This document shows, one piece after another, positions 1-7,473 of a DNA stretch of 32,190 nt (positions within the stretch are counted from its first letter, which is position 1; each line of letters opens with the position of its first letter). Location: contig PXRU01000023.1 in assembly GCA_003020945.1 (NCBI GenBank), positions 15,696-47,885 on the forward strand, written 5' to 3'. The position numbers and the translations under genes are program-made. The DNA comes from Halobacteriales archaeon QS_6_71_20. Its GTDB lineage: Archaea > Halobacteriota > Halobacteria > Halobacteriales > Haloferacaceae. The notes under the pieces were generated by a model. It saw only the letters and a list, made by a program, of their open reading frames with translations. It had not been told where the DNA came from and made no database searches.

Positions 1-2
1 GG

Positions 3-1439
3 CTCGACGGCGACGGGCGCCCGACGGCCCGGGAGGCGACCGGCGAATGGCGGACGCTGTTTCCCGGCGGCGTCGTGACGCCCGCGGACGAGGGGTACGA
101 CCGGGCCCGCCGGGTGTGGAACGGGCTCTGTGAGGCGTTCCCGGCGGCGGTCGCGTACCCGACGACCGCCGCGGGGGTCGCGCGCGTCGTCGACGCCGCC
201 CGCGGGACGGGGCTGGGGATCGCCACCCGGTCGGGCGGCCACTCCTCCGTCGGCACCTCGACGGGCGACGGCGTGCTCGTCTGCGACGTCGGGGCGATGC
301 GGGGGGTCGCGGTCGACCCGGACGCCAGGACCGCGACCGTCGGCCCGGGCGTCACCATCGGCGAACTCGACGCCGCGACGACCGAGCACGGGCTGGCGAC
401 GCCGCAGGGGGTCGCCCCGGAGGTGGGCGTGACGGGCCTGACGCTGGGCGGCGGCACGGGCTACCTCTCGCGGGCGCACGGGCTCGCCTGCGACCGCCTC
501 CGCCGGGTCGACCTCGTGACCGCCGACGGCGAGCGGGCGACCGCGAGCGCGGAGTCGAACCCCGACCTGTTCCGGGCGGTGCGGGGCGCCGGCGGCGACT
601 TCGGCGTCGCCGTCGAGCTGACGTTCGACCTGGCGCCGGTGCCCGCGGAGCTGGCGATGTGCGACACCTGGTATCCGGTCGAGGACGCCGCGGGGATCGC
701 CGCGCTGCTGCGGGCGTACCGGCGGCGTCAGCGCGAGGCGCCCCGGGAGACGAGCGTCTCGCCGCACGTGGCGCGGGTCCCCGACGAGCCCGCGTACCCG
801 GACGACCGCGCGGGCGAGCTCGCGCTGTGCGTCCTCGGCGCCCACGCCGGCGACCCCGCCGAGGGCGAGCGCGCGCTCGCGCCGTTCCGGACGCTCGGCG
901 ACGCGGACGCCGACGGGGACGGAGGTGCGGGGGAGCCGCTGTACGACCGCGCCGAGCGGCTGCCGTACGCGGAGCTGCAGGCGTACCTCGGCGGCGGGTC
1001 GCCCGCGGGCGACCGCTACTACTGGAAGTCCGTCGCCGTCGAGTCGTTCACCGACGCCCTCGCCGACCTCGTCGCCGAGCGGATGGCCGCGCTCCCGGGC
1101 GACGACGACACCGTCGTCGTCTGGCCGCTCGGCGGCGCGGTCGGGGATCCGGAGCCGGGGGAGACGGCGGTGCCCGAGCGCGACGCCGAGGTCGTGCTCA
1201 ACTTCGAGGGCTGCTGGTCGGACCCCGAAACCGACGAGGCGCACGTCTCGTGGGCGCGCGAGTCGGCCGAGCTGGCGAGGGAGATCGGAGCGGTCGCCGG
1301 CGAGCTGCCGAACTTCTCGGGGACCGAGCGCGGCGACGACGCGGCGCGGGCCGTCTACGGCGACAACTACGGCTGGCTCCGCGAGGCGAAGGCCGCATGG
1401 GACCCCGAGGGCGTGTTCGCGCCGAGCGGCCGGCTGTGA
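3..1439 (+). CDS. FAD-dependent oxidoreductase, berberine-bridge type (5' end outside window)
   Basis: Flavoprotein of the FAD-linked oxidase (PCMH-type FAD domain plus C-terminal BBE domain) family; substrate unknown, probably a cytosolic oxidation of an alcohol or sugar. The frame is open from base 3. The first GTG at 75 is probably not the start, because the preceding codons (LFPGGVVTPADEGYD) already match the family N terminus, so the gene is cut by the window edge. Counting from the GTG at 75, RSGGHS at 52-57 holds the His that usually carries covalent FAD. A glycine-rich FAD-binding segment (TLGGGTGYLSRAHGL) follows at about 125. The C-terminal NYGWLREAKAAWDPEGVF is the BBE signature. 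The stop is TGA at 1437-1439. Family assignment is firm, substrate is not. Confidence 0.9.
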   Translation, partial: LDGDGRPTAREATGEWRTLFPGGVVTPADEGYDRARRVWNGLCEAFPAAVAYPTTAAGVARVVDAARGTGLGIATRSGGHSSVGTSTGDGVLVCDVGAMRGVAVDPDARTATVGPGVTIGELDAATTEHGLATPQGVAPEVGVTGLTLGGGTGYLSRAHGLACDRLRRVDLVTADGERATASAESNPDLFRAVRGAGGDFGVAVELTFDLAPVPAELAMCDTWYPVEDAAGIAALLRAYRRRQREAPRETSVSPHVARVPDEPAYPDDRAGELALCVLGAHAGDPAEGERALAPFRTLGDADADGDGGAGEPLYDRAERLPYAELQAYLGGGSPAGDRYYWKSVAVESFTDALADLVAERMAALPGDDDTVVVWPLGGAVGDPEPGETAVPERDAEVVLNFEGCWSDPETDEAHVSWARESAELAREIGAVAGELPNFSGTERGDDAARAVYGDNYGWLREAKAAWDPEGVFAPSGRL

Positions 1440-1741
1440 TCCGCTCGCGGCGGCGGACGGCGGCTGGTCCGTCGGCGACCGCGGCCGGGAGACGCTGACG
1501 TGTCCCGACTGCGGCGCGGTCGTCGCCCGCGGGCGTGCGCCGGGGACGCTTCCCGCGTGAGATCGCTCGACGGCGGCCGGATCACGGACCGCGCCCGACC
1601 CCGTCACCGGCACCGACGTCCGTAGCGGCCGCGCCGAGTTGACGGGGCCGCAAGGCGCGCCCGCCCGGACGCGGGGGCCGACACCCCCGACGGATCGCCG
1701 ACAGGGTGGGGTTGAAGCCACGGGCGGCCGTGGGGGCCGAT
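1440..1741. other. intergenic stretch with a lone CPDCG half zinc-knuckle
   Basis: No convincing gene lies between the FAD oxidoreductase and the alcohol dehydrogenase. In the + frame ending at a TGA at 1558-1560 the last codons read TCPDCGAVVARGRAPGTLPA, one CPxCG knuckle without a second Cys pair. This could be a remnant of a small haloarchaeal zinc-ribbon protein or chance. A weak TATA-like TTGAAG near 1714 could serve the alcohol dehydrogenase. Confidence 0.3.
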
Positions 1742-2785
1742 ATGCGCGCAGCAGTGTTCCACGGCCCCGGCGACATCCGGGTCGAGGAGGTCGACAAGCC
1801 CGAGATCGAGGAGCCGACCGACGCCATCGTCCGCGTCACCCACACCGCCATCTGCGGCTCGGACCTGTGGTTCTACCGCGGGGCGAGCGACCGCAACGCC
1901 GGCACCGGCGTCGGCCACGAGCCGATGGGGGTCGTCGAGGAGGTCGGCGAGGACGTACGCTCGGTCGAGCCGGGCGACCGCGTGATCGCGCCGTTCGCCA
2001 TCTCCTGTGGCTCCTGTGAGTTCTGCCGGAAGGGACTCCACACCTCGTGTGCGAACGGCGACTCGTGGGGCGGCGACAACGGCGGCGGGCAGGGGGAGTT
2101 CGTCCGCTCGACGCACGCCGACGGCACGCTCGTGCGGGTGCCCGACCGCTACGCCGACGACGAGGAGGTTCTTCGGTCGCTGCTCCCGCTCACCGACGTG
2201 ATGGGGACGGGCCACCACGCCGCGTTGTCCGCGGGCGTCGAGGCCGGCGAGGACGCCGTCGTCGTCGGCGACGGGGCGGTCGGCCTCTGCGGCGTCGCGG
2301 CGGCGCGGCGGCTGGGCGCCGAACGGATCGTCGCGGTCGGCCACCACGAGGACCGCCTCGACATCGCCGAGGAGTTCGGCGCGACCCACACGGTCGCCGA
2401 GCGGGGCGAGGACGCCGTCGACGCCGTGCTAGACATCACGGACGGCGGCGCGAACCACGTGCTGGAGTGCGTCGGCGCGGCCTCCGCGATGGAGACGGCC
2501 GTCGACGTCGCCCGCCCCGGCGGCACCGTCGGCTACGTCGGCGTCCCCCACGGGCTGGGCGACGGGCTCGACCTGTTCCCCTTCTTCGGCGACAACGTCG
2601 CGCTGCGGGGCGGCGTCGCCCCCGTCCGCGCGTACGCCGAGGAGCTGATGGCCGACGTGTTGCAGGGGACGCTCGACCCGTCGCCGGTCTTCACCGAGAC
2701 GGTCGGCCTGGACGGCGTGCCGGAGGGGTACCGGATGATGGACGAGCGCGAGGCGGTGAAGGTACTGGTGAAACCCTGGGAGTGA
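1742..2785 (+). CDS. zinc-dependent medium-chain alcohol dehydrogenase
   Basis: MDR-superfamily zinc alcohol dehydrogenase (COG1063 type), oxidising an alcohol or polyol with NAD(P). I chose ATG 1742 (MRAAVFHGPGDI), the usual N terminus; an ATG 36 nt upstream adds a non-family peptide. The protein is 347 aa, typical for the family. The catalytic zinc site is seen as C38 and G58-H59-E60, and the structural zinc site as C89, C92, C95 and C103. The Rossmann nucleotide-binding segment VVVGDGAVGLCGV lies near residue 170. It stands alone, same strand as the FAD oxidoreductase; a metabolic link is possible but not shown. Substrate cannot be read from sequence. Confidence 0.9.
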   Translation: MRAAVFHGPGDIRVEEVDKPEIEEPTDAIVRVTHTAICGSDLWFYRGASDRNAGTGVGHEPMGVVEEVGEDVRSVEPGDRVIAPFAISCGSCEFCRKGLHTSCANGDSWGGDNGGGQGEFVRSTHADGTLVRVPDRYADDEEVLRSLLPLTDVMGTGHHAALSAGVEAGEDAVVVGDGAVGLCGVAAARRLGAERIVAVGHHEDRLDIAEEFGATHTVAERGEDAVDAVLDITDGGANHVLECVGAASAMETAVDVARPGGTVGYVGVPHGLGDGLDLFPFFGDNVALRGGVAPVRAYAEELMADVLQGTLDPSPVFTETVGLDGVPEGYRMMDEREAVKVLVKPWE

Positions 2786-2957
2786 GCCGCGTCGAACGGC
2801 TGACGGTGAACCGGCGGTGAAGAAGCGGGAGCGGGTCGAGCCGCGGATACACGCCTCGCTCCGCTCGTCGCGGTCCGTCGCGGAACCAGCGGGCGGCGGA
2901 CTGTATCATAAGTAGATACGATCTGCCTTCCAGCTGGTTTCACGTAATTACGCGACT

Positions 2958-2989
2958 CGGATGCGATATGCTATCCAATTACGCATCCG
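2958..2989. repeat. 8-bp inverted repeat at insert border
   Basis: Perfect arms CGGATGCG (2958-2965) and CGCATCCG (2982-2989) separated by 16 nt. The right arm overlaps a direct repeat AATTACGC (2946-2953 and 2977-2984). It may be a regulator site or a relic of an element end; function unknown. Confidence 0.6.
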
Positions 2990-3134
2990 GTGTTGGCTGA
3001 CCTGTGATCTCGTCATTATCAGATCTGACCTGTCAGCCGCTCGGTAGCGATCCAGTTCGAGACCGATGAAAGACCGGGCTACGGTTCTGTAGCCACCTAG
3101 AATTTCGGCCGAATAGCCTCTTTCGTTCCCAAAC

Positions 3135-3145
3135 CTACTTATCCG
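3135..3145 (+). promoter_or_regulatory. TATA-like box of the DNA methyltransferase gene
   Basis: CTTATC at about 3138-3143 is 25-29 nt upstream of the ATG at 3167, the position expected for a haloarchaeal leaderless transcript. No Shine-Dalgarno is visible before the ATG. Confidence 0.5.
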
Positions 3146-3166
3146 GAGACGCGCCACCTCACGCCA

Positions 3167-4159
3167 ATGGCTGACGCTGGATCCATCAACGAGGCGATCC
3201 CGGACAGTTGCCGGGATGTCCTCGATCTCTCATCTACCGAGCTTCGCTCCGAACTCCCGGCCCTCGCCCGAAATAAGAAACGGATGGGCGAGATCGAGCA
3301 GGCCGTCAAGTCGCTTCCGTCGCACCATGACCTCTACCACGGTGACTCCCGAGATCTATCGATGCTCGACGACGAGAGCATCGAGCTTGTCGTCACGTCG
3401 CCACCCTACTTCGATATCAAGGACTACGGCGAGGTCGCGAGCGGCGAGGATCAACTCGGCGACCGTAGTGACTACGAGGACTTCAACGCGCAGATCGATA
3501 AGGTGTGGAAGCAGTGCTACGACAAGCTCGTCCCCGGTGGTCGGATGTGTGTCGTCGTCGGCGACGTACTCCGCTCCCGAAGCGACTACGGACGACACCG
3601 GGTTCTCCCACTTCACGCCACGATCCAAGAGCACTGCACCGGTATCGGGTTCGACAACCTTGCGCCGGTAATCTGGTACAAGATCGGGAACGCGAGCCTC
3701 GAATCCGGTGGAAACGCCCGGTTTCTCGGGAAACCGTACGAGCCGGGTGCAGTCATCAAAAACGACATTGAGTACATCCTCCTGTTTCGAAAGCCGGGGG
3801 GCTACCGCTCTCCATCGGTCGAAGAGCGCATCCTTAGCCTGATCGAAGCCGACCGACACCAGAAGATGTTCCGCCAGCTTTGGGACGATATCCAGGGCGA
3901 ACCACAGACGGAGCACCCGGCCCCGTATCCGGTCGCGCTCGCGGAGCGACTCGTCCGAATGTTCTCGTTCGCCGGTGACACAGTTCTCGACCCGTTCGCG
4001 GGGACCGGAACGACCGGGGTCGCGGCGTCGCGGGTCGGGCGGGACTCGATCTCGATCGAGCTCGAAGAGAAGTACGTCGACATCGCCGAGGAGCGGATCA
4101 AAAACGAGCGGGGGACGCTGATGAACTACGAGAACCTCTCGGTCAAGGTCACTCGATAA
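3167..4159 (+). CDS. site-specific DNA methyltransferase (beta-class amino-methyltransferase)
   Basis: SAM-dependent DNA methyltransferase that probably protects host DNA as the modification half of a restriction-modification pair. 330 aa. Motif IV TSPPY is at residues 77-81 and the SAM-binding motif I DPFAGTGTTG at about 275-284. The order IV before I is the beta class, which includes N4-cytosine and N6-adenine enzymes; SPPY is more often N4-cytosine. Recognition site unknown. The next gene starts 63 bp downstream on the same strand and encodes a nuclease-like protein, so the two form a cassette. Both have noticeably lower GC and more A/T-ending codons than the flanks, a sign of transfer. 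An orphan methylase is the alternative. Confidence 0.88.
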   Translation: MADAGSINEAIPDSCRDVLDLSSTELRSELPALARNKKRMGEIEQAVKSLPSHHDLYHGDSRDLSMLDDESIELVVTSPPYFDIKDYGEVASGEDQLGDRSDYEDFNAQIDKVWKQCYDKLVPGGRMCVVVGDVLRSRSDYGRHRVLPLHATIQEHCTGIGFDNLAPVIWYKIGNASLESGGNARFLGKPYEPGAVIKNDIEYILLFRKPGGYRSPSVEERILSLIEADRHQKMFRQLWDDIQGEPQTEHPAPYPVALAERLVRMFSFAGDTVLDPFAGTGTTGVAASRVGRDSISIELEEKYVDIAEERIKNERGTLMNYENLSVKVTR

Positions 4160-4185
4160 GCCGTCGCTCTCGTCTACCGACTCTC

Positions 4186-4198
4186 CTAAATAGTTTAG
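4186..4198 (+). promoter_or_regulatory. palindromic TATA element before the endonuclease gene
   Basis: CTAAATAGTTTAG at 4186-4198 is a perfect 5-bp inverted repeat around TAG, 24-37 nt before the ATG at 4223. It can act as the TATA box of a separate promoter for the nuclease gene, and its symmetry would allow a dimeric repressor to bind. The core TAAATAGTTTA recurs upstream of pdhA (24239-24249). Confidence 0.5.
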
Positions 4199-4222
4199 TG
4201 AGGTCACCCCAAGCCGTCCGGT

Positions 4223-5197
4223 ATGTCTCACCGCTATGGGGACGAGCGAATCGTGGAGTGGCTCCGCGAGAACCGCTATCACCCGCGTTCTCCAGCACAC
4301 GGAAGCGCCTCGTGTATGTTTCTTCTCGACGACCTCCTGTCGGCGAATAACGCCTTTCGAGAGGCGGCCGAGAGCGGCGATATCGTCTTCCAGGAGGACT
4401 TCGATGTCGGGAGCGGCGCTTCGAGGTGGAACACCGATCTCGTCGTCGGTCCTCCGGCAGAGAATGCACAGATCGAGTTCAGAGGAGATCGAGCGATCGC
4501 CGAAGGAGAGCCTGAGCGCGTGTGGCTCGCGATCGACGCCAAGTCCGTGATGACTGAGCACGGGAAGGCCCGGCGGAATCGCCAGCGTGATATCAATAGC
4601 TTCGCGGATATCATGCACCGTCACTATCCCGGAGCGGTGACTGGCGGTGTCCTGCTTATCAACATGGCCGAGCAGTTTCGGTCACCACTTCGAGATGAGG
4701 GAGATATCACTGAGCACGATCGGATCGAACGGCTCGTGAGAGAGACCGTCGAGATGTTCCGAGACATCGAGCGGGCGAACGGGAAAGTGAGTCCGAACGT
4801 CGACGGCGTAGGCTGCATCGTAGTCGATCACACGAACAGCGATGACGGGTCGGCAACTGCGCTCGTTGAGGAGCCGCCAGCCCCTCAGACCGACGATATG
4901 GTTCATTACCGCGAGTTCGTGAACATCATCGCGTCCGTTCTCGATAATCGCTGGCTGACCGGAACGGGGCCCGACCTCGATAGCTTCGCAGAGGTGGACC
5001 TCGAATCGGTCCTGAACCGGCAGATCGTGGAGGTCGCAAGCGCCGCCTCCACACTCGGGAAAGAAGCGAGAGAGCAGAACGTCTCGGGTGAATCAGTCGA
5101 CTCGATGAGTACCGAGATCGGTGAACTCCAAGCGGTGATCGAAGAGATCGACCGACGGTACGGCGAAGAAGGACAGACCATCGACGGCGACGACTAG
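4223..5197 (+). CDS. putative type II restriction endonuclease
   Basis: Predicted nuclease partner of the upstream methyltransferase. 324 aa, start ATG 4223, stop TAG 5195-5197. The PD-(D/E)XK pattern is visible as TDLVVGP with D72, followed by WLAIDAK with D105 and K107, then a basic helix MTEHGKARRNRQRDI. The remainder (GGVLLINMAEQF, IVVDHTN) alternates strands and helices as in restriction nucleases. The C-terminal 60 residues are acidic and helical. I do not recognise a characterised enzyme; the call rests on the active-site pattern and the neighbour. GC is lower than in flanking genes. It has its own promoter, so nuclease and methylase can be expressed separately. Confidence 0.7.
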   Translation: MSHRYGDERIVEWLRENRYHPRSPAHGSASCMFLLDDLLSANNAFREAAESGDIVFQEDFDVGSGASRWNTDLVVGPPAENAQIEFRGDRAIAEGEPERVWLAIDAKSVMTEHGKARRNRQRDINSFADIMHRHYPGAVTGGVLLINMAEQFRSPLRDEGDITEHDRIERLVRETVEMFRDIERANGKVSPNVDGVGCIVVDHTNSDDGSATALVEEPPAPQTDDMVHYREFVNIIASVLDNRWLTGTGPDLDSFAEVDLESVLNRQIVEVASAASTLGKEAREQNVSGESVDSMSTEIGELQAVIEEIDRRYGEEGQTIDGDD

Positions 5198-5379
5198 AGG
5201 GAGCGGGCGGCAGGGGATCTGCACTACGGCCGTTCCGCTCGCTCCGCTTCCTGATTCAAGTTTTCTTAAGGAGCGACACATGCAACGCCGTTCCTCGCTA
5301 TGTCTGCCGCTGCGTCCTATCTACTGCAAGCCCGCTCGTGGACGGTTTCGGTCGCTCGCTGTGTTCGCGACACGGAGCA
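5198..5379. other. convergent spacer between endonuclease gene and tRNA-Arg
   Basis: No gene. GAGCGG (5201-5206) can pair with CCGCTC (5235-5240), and a T-rich tract lies at 5260-5267, a possible terminator for the + strand gene. No copy of the tRNA 3' end is seen here. Confidence 0.35.
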
Positions 5380-5452
5380 CGGGCGACGAGGGATTCGAAC
5401 CCCCGACCTCTTGGTCCGGAACCAAGCGTTCCGTCCACTGAACTAGCCGCCC
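5380..5452 (-). tRNA. tRNA-Arg (anticodon CCG)
   Basis: Reads on the minus strand from 5452 to 5380 as a complete 73-nt cloverleaf: acceptor GGGCGGC/GTCGCCC with one G-U pair, D stem GTTC/GAAC, anticodon stem CTTGG/CCAAG with loop TTCCGGA (anticodon CCG), T stem GGGGG/CCCTC with loop TTCGAAT, discriminator G73. CCA is not encoded and there is no intron. It decodes CGG arginine codons. Its 3' end faces the restriction-modification insert, the side where tRNA-targeted integrations normally lie. Confidence 0.95.
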
Positions 5453-5474
5453 GCACGCCCCCGTATCACACGCC

Positions 5475-5488
5475 GGCGAATAAGCCTT
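5475..5488 (-). promoter_or_regulatory. TATA-like box of tRNA-Arg
   Basis: On the minus strand GGCTTATTCG (about 5477-5487) lies 25-35 nt before the tRNA 5' end at 5452, the expected spacing for an archaeal tRNA promoter. Confidence 0.5.
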
Positions 5489-5676
5489 CGGAACCGCCCC
5501 GAGCCGTCAGCGCGCCGCGGGGCCGCCCTCGGCGTCCACACCGAGACGTCGACCGTGCCGTGGTCGCCGGCGACCTACGACGGAGGGAGCGCTCGGCGAT
5601 GTAGATGTGCGGGAGACAGTAACCGAGAGCATCGAAAGAGCGTCGTCGAGAACGGAGCGCGTCCGTGGGCGACGCG

Positions 5677-6258
5677 TTACGGCGCCTCGCCCGTCTCGAT
5701 CGTGAAGTCGTCGCGGGGGTACGCGACGCAGGTGAGCGTGTAGCCGTCGTCGAGCTCGGTGTTGCCGAGCATCTGCTGGTCGTCGTGTTCGACGTAGTCC
5801 TCGGCGTTCCCGTCGGAGGTGATCTGCCCGGCACAGGAGACGCACTGCCCCTGGCGGCAGGCGTACGGGAGGTCCCAGCCCTCCTCCTCGCCCTGGTCGA
5901 GGACCGTCTCGTCGTTCGAGAGCTCGATCGTCTCGCCCTCCTTGGCGAACTCGACCTCGTAGTGCTCGATCTCGTCCTCGGGGATGTCGCCGGGGTCGGT
6001 CGACTCCTCGACGGCTTCACCCCCCTCCAGTTCGCCCTCCTCGCCGACCGCGACCGCGCCGGCGGGGGCGCTCCCGCCCCCGATGGCGCGGTTACCCGGC
6101 TCAGGGAACTCCGTCTCCTCGACGGTGGAGGCGCGCCGTTCGACCACCTCCTCGGAGATGTCCGCGGTGGCCTCCCAGCCCGTGCCGCGGGCGAAGTGCA
6201 GGGCGACGAAGACCAACACGAGGCCCGCGCCGAACCCGACTGCCACGGGGTCTACCAT
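5677..6258 (-). CDS. membrane-anchored [2Fe-2S] ferredoxin
   Basis: Plant-type [2Fe-2S] electron carrier. 193 aa from ATG 6258 (MVDPVAVGFGAG); an in-frame ATG 48 nt upstream is less likely. Residues 4-22 form one hydrophobic segment, probably an N-terminal membrane anchor. An acidic linker of about 80 residues follows. The ferredoxin domain occupies the C-terminal 90 residues, with cluster ligands C134, C139, C142 (CRQGQCVSC) and C177 (LTC). It would present an electron carrier at the inner face of the membrane. It does not look co-transcribed with a redox partner: the next minus-strand gene ends 106 bp upstream of it. The partner is unknown. Confidence 0.88.
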   Translation of the reverse strand: MVDPVAVGFGAGLVLVFVALHFARGTGWEATADISEEVVERRASTVEETEFPEPGNRAIGGGSAPAGAVAVGEEGELEGGEAVEESTDPGDIPEDEIEHYEVEFAKEGETIELSNDETVLDQGEEEGWDLPYACRQGQCVSCAGQITSDGNAEDYVEHDDQQMLGNTELDDGYTLTCVAYPRDDFTIETGEAP

Positions 6259-6364
6259 GGATCCGGCTTGGAAGCCAGGGATAACAAGGGTTGTGATCGT
6301 CCCCATGCGGCCGTCCGCCGAATATCCGGGGACGGCGCGGGGGCGACGAACGTGTTCGCGGCGA

Positions 6365-7318
6365 TCACTCGTCCCGCCGCGGCACCTCGTGGCGCCCGAA
6401 CCCGTACCGGAGGCGGCTGGCGAGCCGCCGTCCGAACCGCTCCCCGCGGGAGTCGAACCGCTCCGCGAGCGCCTGGTAGATCAGGGGAACGGGAACCTCC
6501 TGTTCGAGCGCCTCCTGCACGGTCCAAGTGCCCGTCGAGCCGCCCTCGACCCGATCGGCCACGTCGCCCAGGTCGTCGCCCTCCTCGCGGAACGCCTCCT
6601 CGCACAGCTCCAGCAGCCACGAGCGGATGACCGCGCCGTTGTTCCACGTGCGCGCCACCGCCTCCAGGTCGAGGTCGTAGCGGCCGCGGTGGAGCAGCTC
6701 GAACCCCTCGCCGTACGCCTGCATCAGCGCGTACTCCACCCCGTTGTGGACCATCTTCACGTAGTGGCCCGAGCCGGCCGCCCCCATCCGGTCGTGGCCG
6801 GCGGGACCGGTGGCGACGGCGTCGAACACCGGCGTCAGTTCCTCGTAGGCCCACTCGGGGCCGCCGACCATCAGCGAGAAGCCGTGTTCGGCGCCCGCGG
6901 GGCCGCCGGAGGTGCCGCAGTCGAGGTAGGCGGCGTCGGTCGCCGCCGCGCGCCGGACGGAGTCCTCGAAGTGGGAGTTGCCGCCGTCGACGACGACGTC
7001 GTCGCCGGTGAGGTGCGGCTCCAGCTCGTCGAGGGTGGCGTCGACCGCGTCGCCGGCGGGCACCATCAGCCAGATGCGGGCGCCGTCGTCCGCGTCGCCG
7101 TCGTCGTCCGCGTCGCCGTCGTCGTCCGCGTCGCCGCCGCTCAGTCGTTCGTACAGGTCCGCGACGGAGTCGGCCGGCGCCGCGCCGGCCTCCGCCGCGG
7201 CGGCGGTCGCCTCCGCGTCGAGGTCGAACGCGACCACGTCGTGGCCGGCGTCGAGGACGCGGTCCACGACGATCCGCCCCATCCGACCGAGTCCGATCAC
7301 GCCGAGTTGCACGCTCAT
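6365..7318 (-). CDS. gnd: 6-phosphogluconate dehydrogenase, short NAD(P)-dependent type
   Basis: Oxidatively decarboxylates 6-phosphogluconate to ribulose 5-phosphate; in haloarchaea this is part of the oxidative pentose phosphate route. 317 aa from ATG 7318 (MSVQLGVIGLGRMG), with the Rossmann GxGxxG at residues 9-14. The substrate and catalytic region is seen as GGNSHFED, CGTSGGPAGAEHG and KMVHNGVEYALMQAYGEG. The short length matches the GndA-like archaeal/bacterial form rather than the 470-aa form. An Asp-rich insertion (DADDDG repeated) near residues 62-80 is encoded by an 18-bp tandem repeat. It diverges from the aminopeptidase gene; the 155 bp between them should hold both promoters. Confidence 0.92.
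   Translation of the reverse strand: MSVQLGVIGLGRMGRIVVDRVLDAGHDVVAFDLDAEATAAAAEAGAAPADSVADLYERLSGGDADDDGDADDDGDADDGARIWLMVPAGDAVDATLDELEPHLTGDDVVVDGGNSHFEDSVRRAAATDAAYLDCGTSGGPAGAEHGFSLMVGGPEWAYEELTPVFDAVATGPAGHDRMGAAGSGHYVKMVHNGVEYALMQAYGEGFELLHRGRYDLDLEAVARTWNNGAVIRSWLLELCEEAFREEGDDLGDVADRVEGGSTGTWTVQEALEQEVPVPLIYQALAERFDSRGERFGRRLASRLRYGFGRHEVPRRDE
7082..7132 (-). repeat. 18-bp tandem repeat inside gnd
   Basis: About three copies of an 18-bp unit (first copy 3 bp shorter) at 7082-7096, 7097-7114 and 7115-7132 encode the Asp-rich insert DADDDG of the dehydrogenase. It keeps frame and lies in a loop after the first Rossmann strands. Copy number could vary by slippage. Confidence 0.8.
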
Positions 7319-7473
7319 ATCGACGCGTCGGCGAGTCGGGGCGTAGGCGTTGCGATGTGTCGGGACCCGAGCGGGCGCGCGGCGGAGACGCCCGTCACGG
7401 GCGGCCGCGGGGCGGCGACGGCACGGACGCCCGGAAGCGCCGCACTTACGCCGCGCCATCCGCAGACGGCGAC

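Larger units (their letters stand above)
2786..3166. other. AT-rich left border of the restriction-modification insert
   Basis: No supported gene. Base composition falls abruptly after about 2900. It holds GTATC/GATAC arms (2903-2907, 2915-2919), an 8-bp inverted repeat CGGATGCG/CGCATCCG (2958-2965, 2982-2989) and a direct repeat AATTACGC (2946-2953, 2977-2984). A TATA-like CTTATC near 3138-3143 lies about 25 nt before the methyltransferase ATG. A 69-codon minus-strand ORF is present but has no recognisable features. Confidence 0.5.

Noticed and set aside
2948..3157. 69-codon minus-strand ORF at the insert border
   Set aside because: No motif, no promoter seen, and it covers the repeats and the methyltransferase promoter.
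5490..5676. Small minus-strand ORF fragments between tRNA-Arg and the ferredoxin
   Set aside because: Several short frames read vaguely protein-like (for example GDHGTVDVSVWTP), but none has a start, a family or a consistent frame.
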